A stretch of 7,116 nt of DNA, from assembly GCF_910579375.1 (NCBI RefSeq), contig NZ_CAJTUJ010000095.1, forward strand, positions 1-7,116, in the 5' to 3' direction. Numbering within the stretch: position 1 is the first letter of the stretch; each line of letters opens with the position of its first letter. A program made the translations under genes and the position numbers. The stretch is from an uncultured Rikenella sp. (GTDB lineage: Bacteria > Bacteroidota > Bacteroidia > Bacteroidales > Rikenellaceae). A model generated the notes under the pieces. It had not been told where the DNA came from. It worked only from the letters and a program-made list of their open reading frames with translations, and did no database searches. Below, one piece after another: positions 7,046 through 7,116 of this stretch.

Positions 7046-7053
7046 CAAAGTTA
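7046..7053 (-). promoter_or_regulatory. Candidate -7 box for the PASTA-rluD operon
   Basis: TAACTTTG on the - strand matches TAnnTTTG exactly and ends 6 bases before the ATG at 7039. No TTG -33 element is evident 19-21 bases upstream, where the region is simply AT-rich. If used, transcription starts almost at that ATG, or about 92 bases before the alternative ATG at 6949. Confidence 0.45.
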
Positions 7054-7116
7054 CATTTTTTATTTGTTCGTTTATCGGTTCTTTGTGCCGGATAGAACCG
7101 TACCTTTTCTGAAGAA

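Overview
The window looks like a chromosomal segment from a Bacteroidales gut-type bacterium, most likely Alistipes/Rikenellaceae. The basis is TAnnTTTG-like -7 boxes rather than TATAAT, few clear Shine-Dalgarno sequences, lipoproteins with acidic residues just after the lipidated Cys, and a lone PASTA protein upstream of an RluD-type pseudouridine synthase. Codons rich in G/C at the third position produce long antisense open frames that are not genes. The genus is an inference, because no rRNA or marker gene is present.

Layout from left to right: bases 1-182 hold no gene I can support. A small outer-membrane beta-barrel protein lies on + (213-695). It converges on a two-gene lipoprotein operon on - (4059 down to 776), and a hairpin terminator (714-750) separates them. 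The first gene of that operon encodes a large lipoprotein with a full metzincin-type zinc site (HExxHxxGxxH) followed by a beta-propeller-like C-terminal half. The second encodes a lipoprotein made almost only of a related propeller-like domain. Upstream, also on -, are ndk (4841-4368), then a PASTA membrane protein (7039-6089) and an RluD-family pseudouridine synthase (6108-4975) that overlap as an operon.

The right half is housekeeping: nucleotide metabolism, rRNA modification and an envelope PASTA protein. The left half is envelope or accessory: an OM barrel and the lipoprotein pair. The pair is the part most worth following up. The two proteins share an alignable domain including an identical GNGKW motif, are 29 bases apart, and look like a secreted protease-propeller plus a companion propeller whose target is unknown. 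No mobile element, CRISPR array, tRNA or rRNA is visible.
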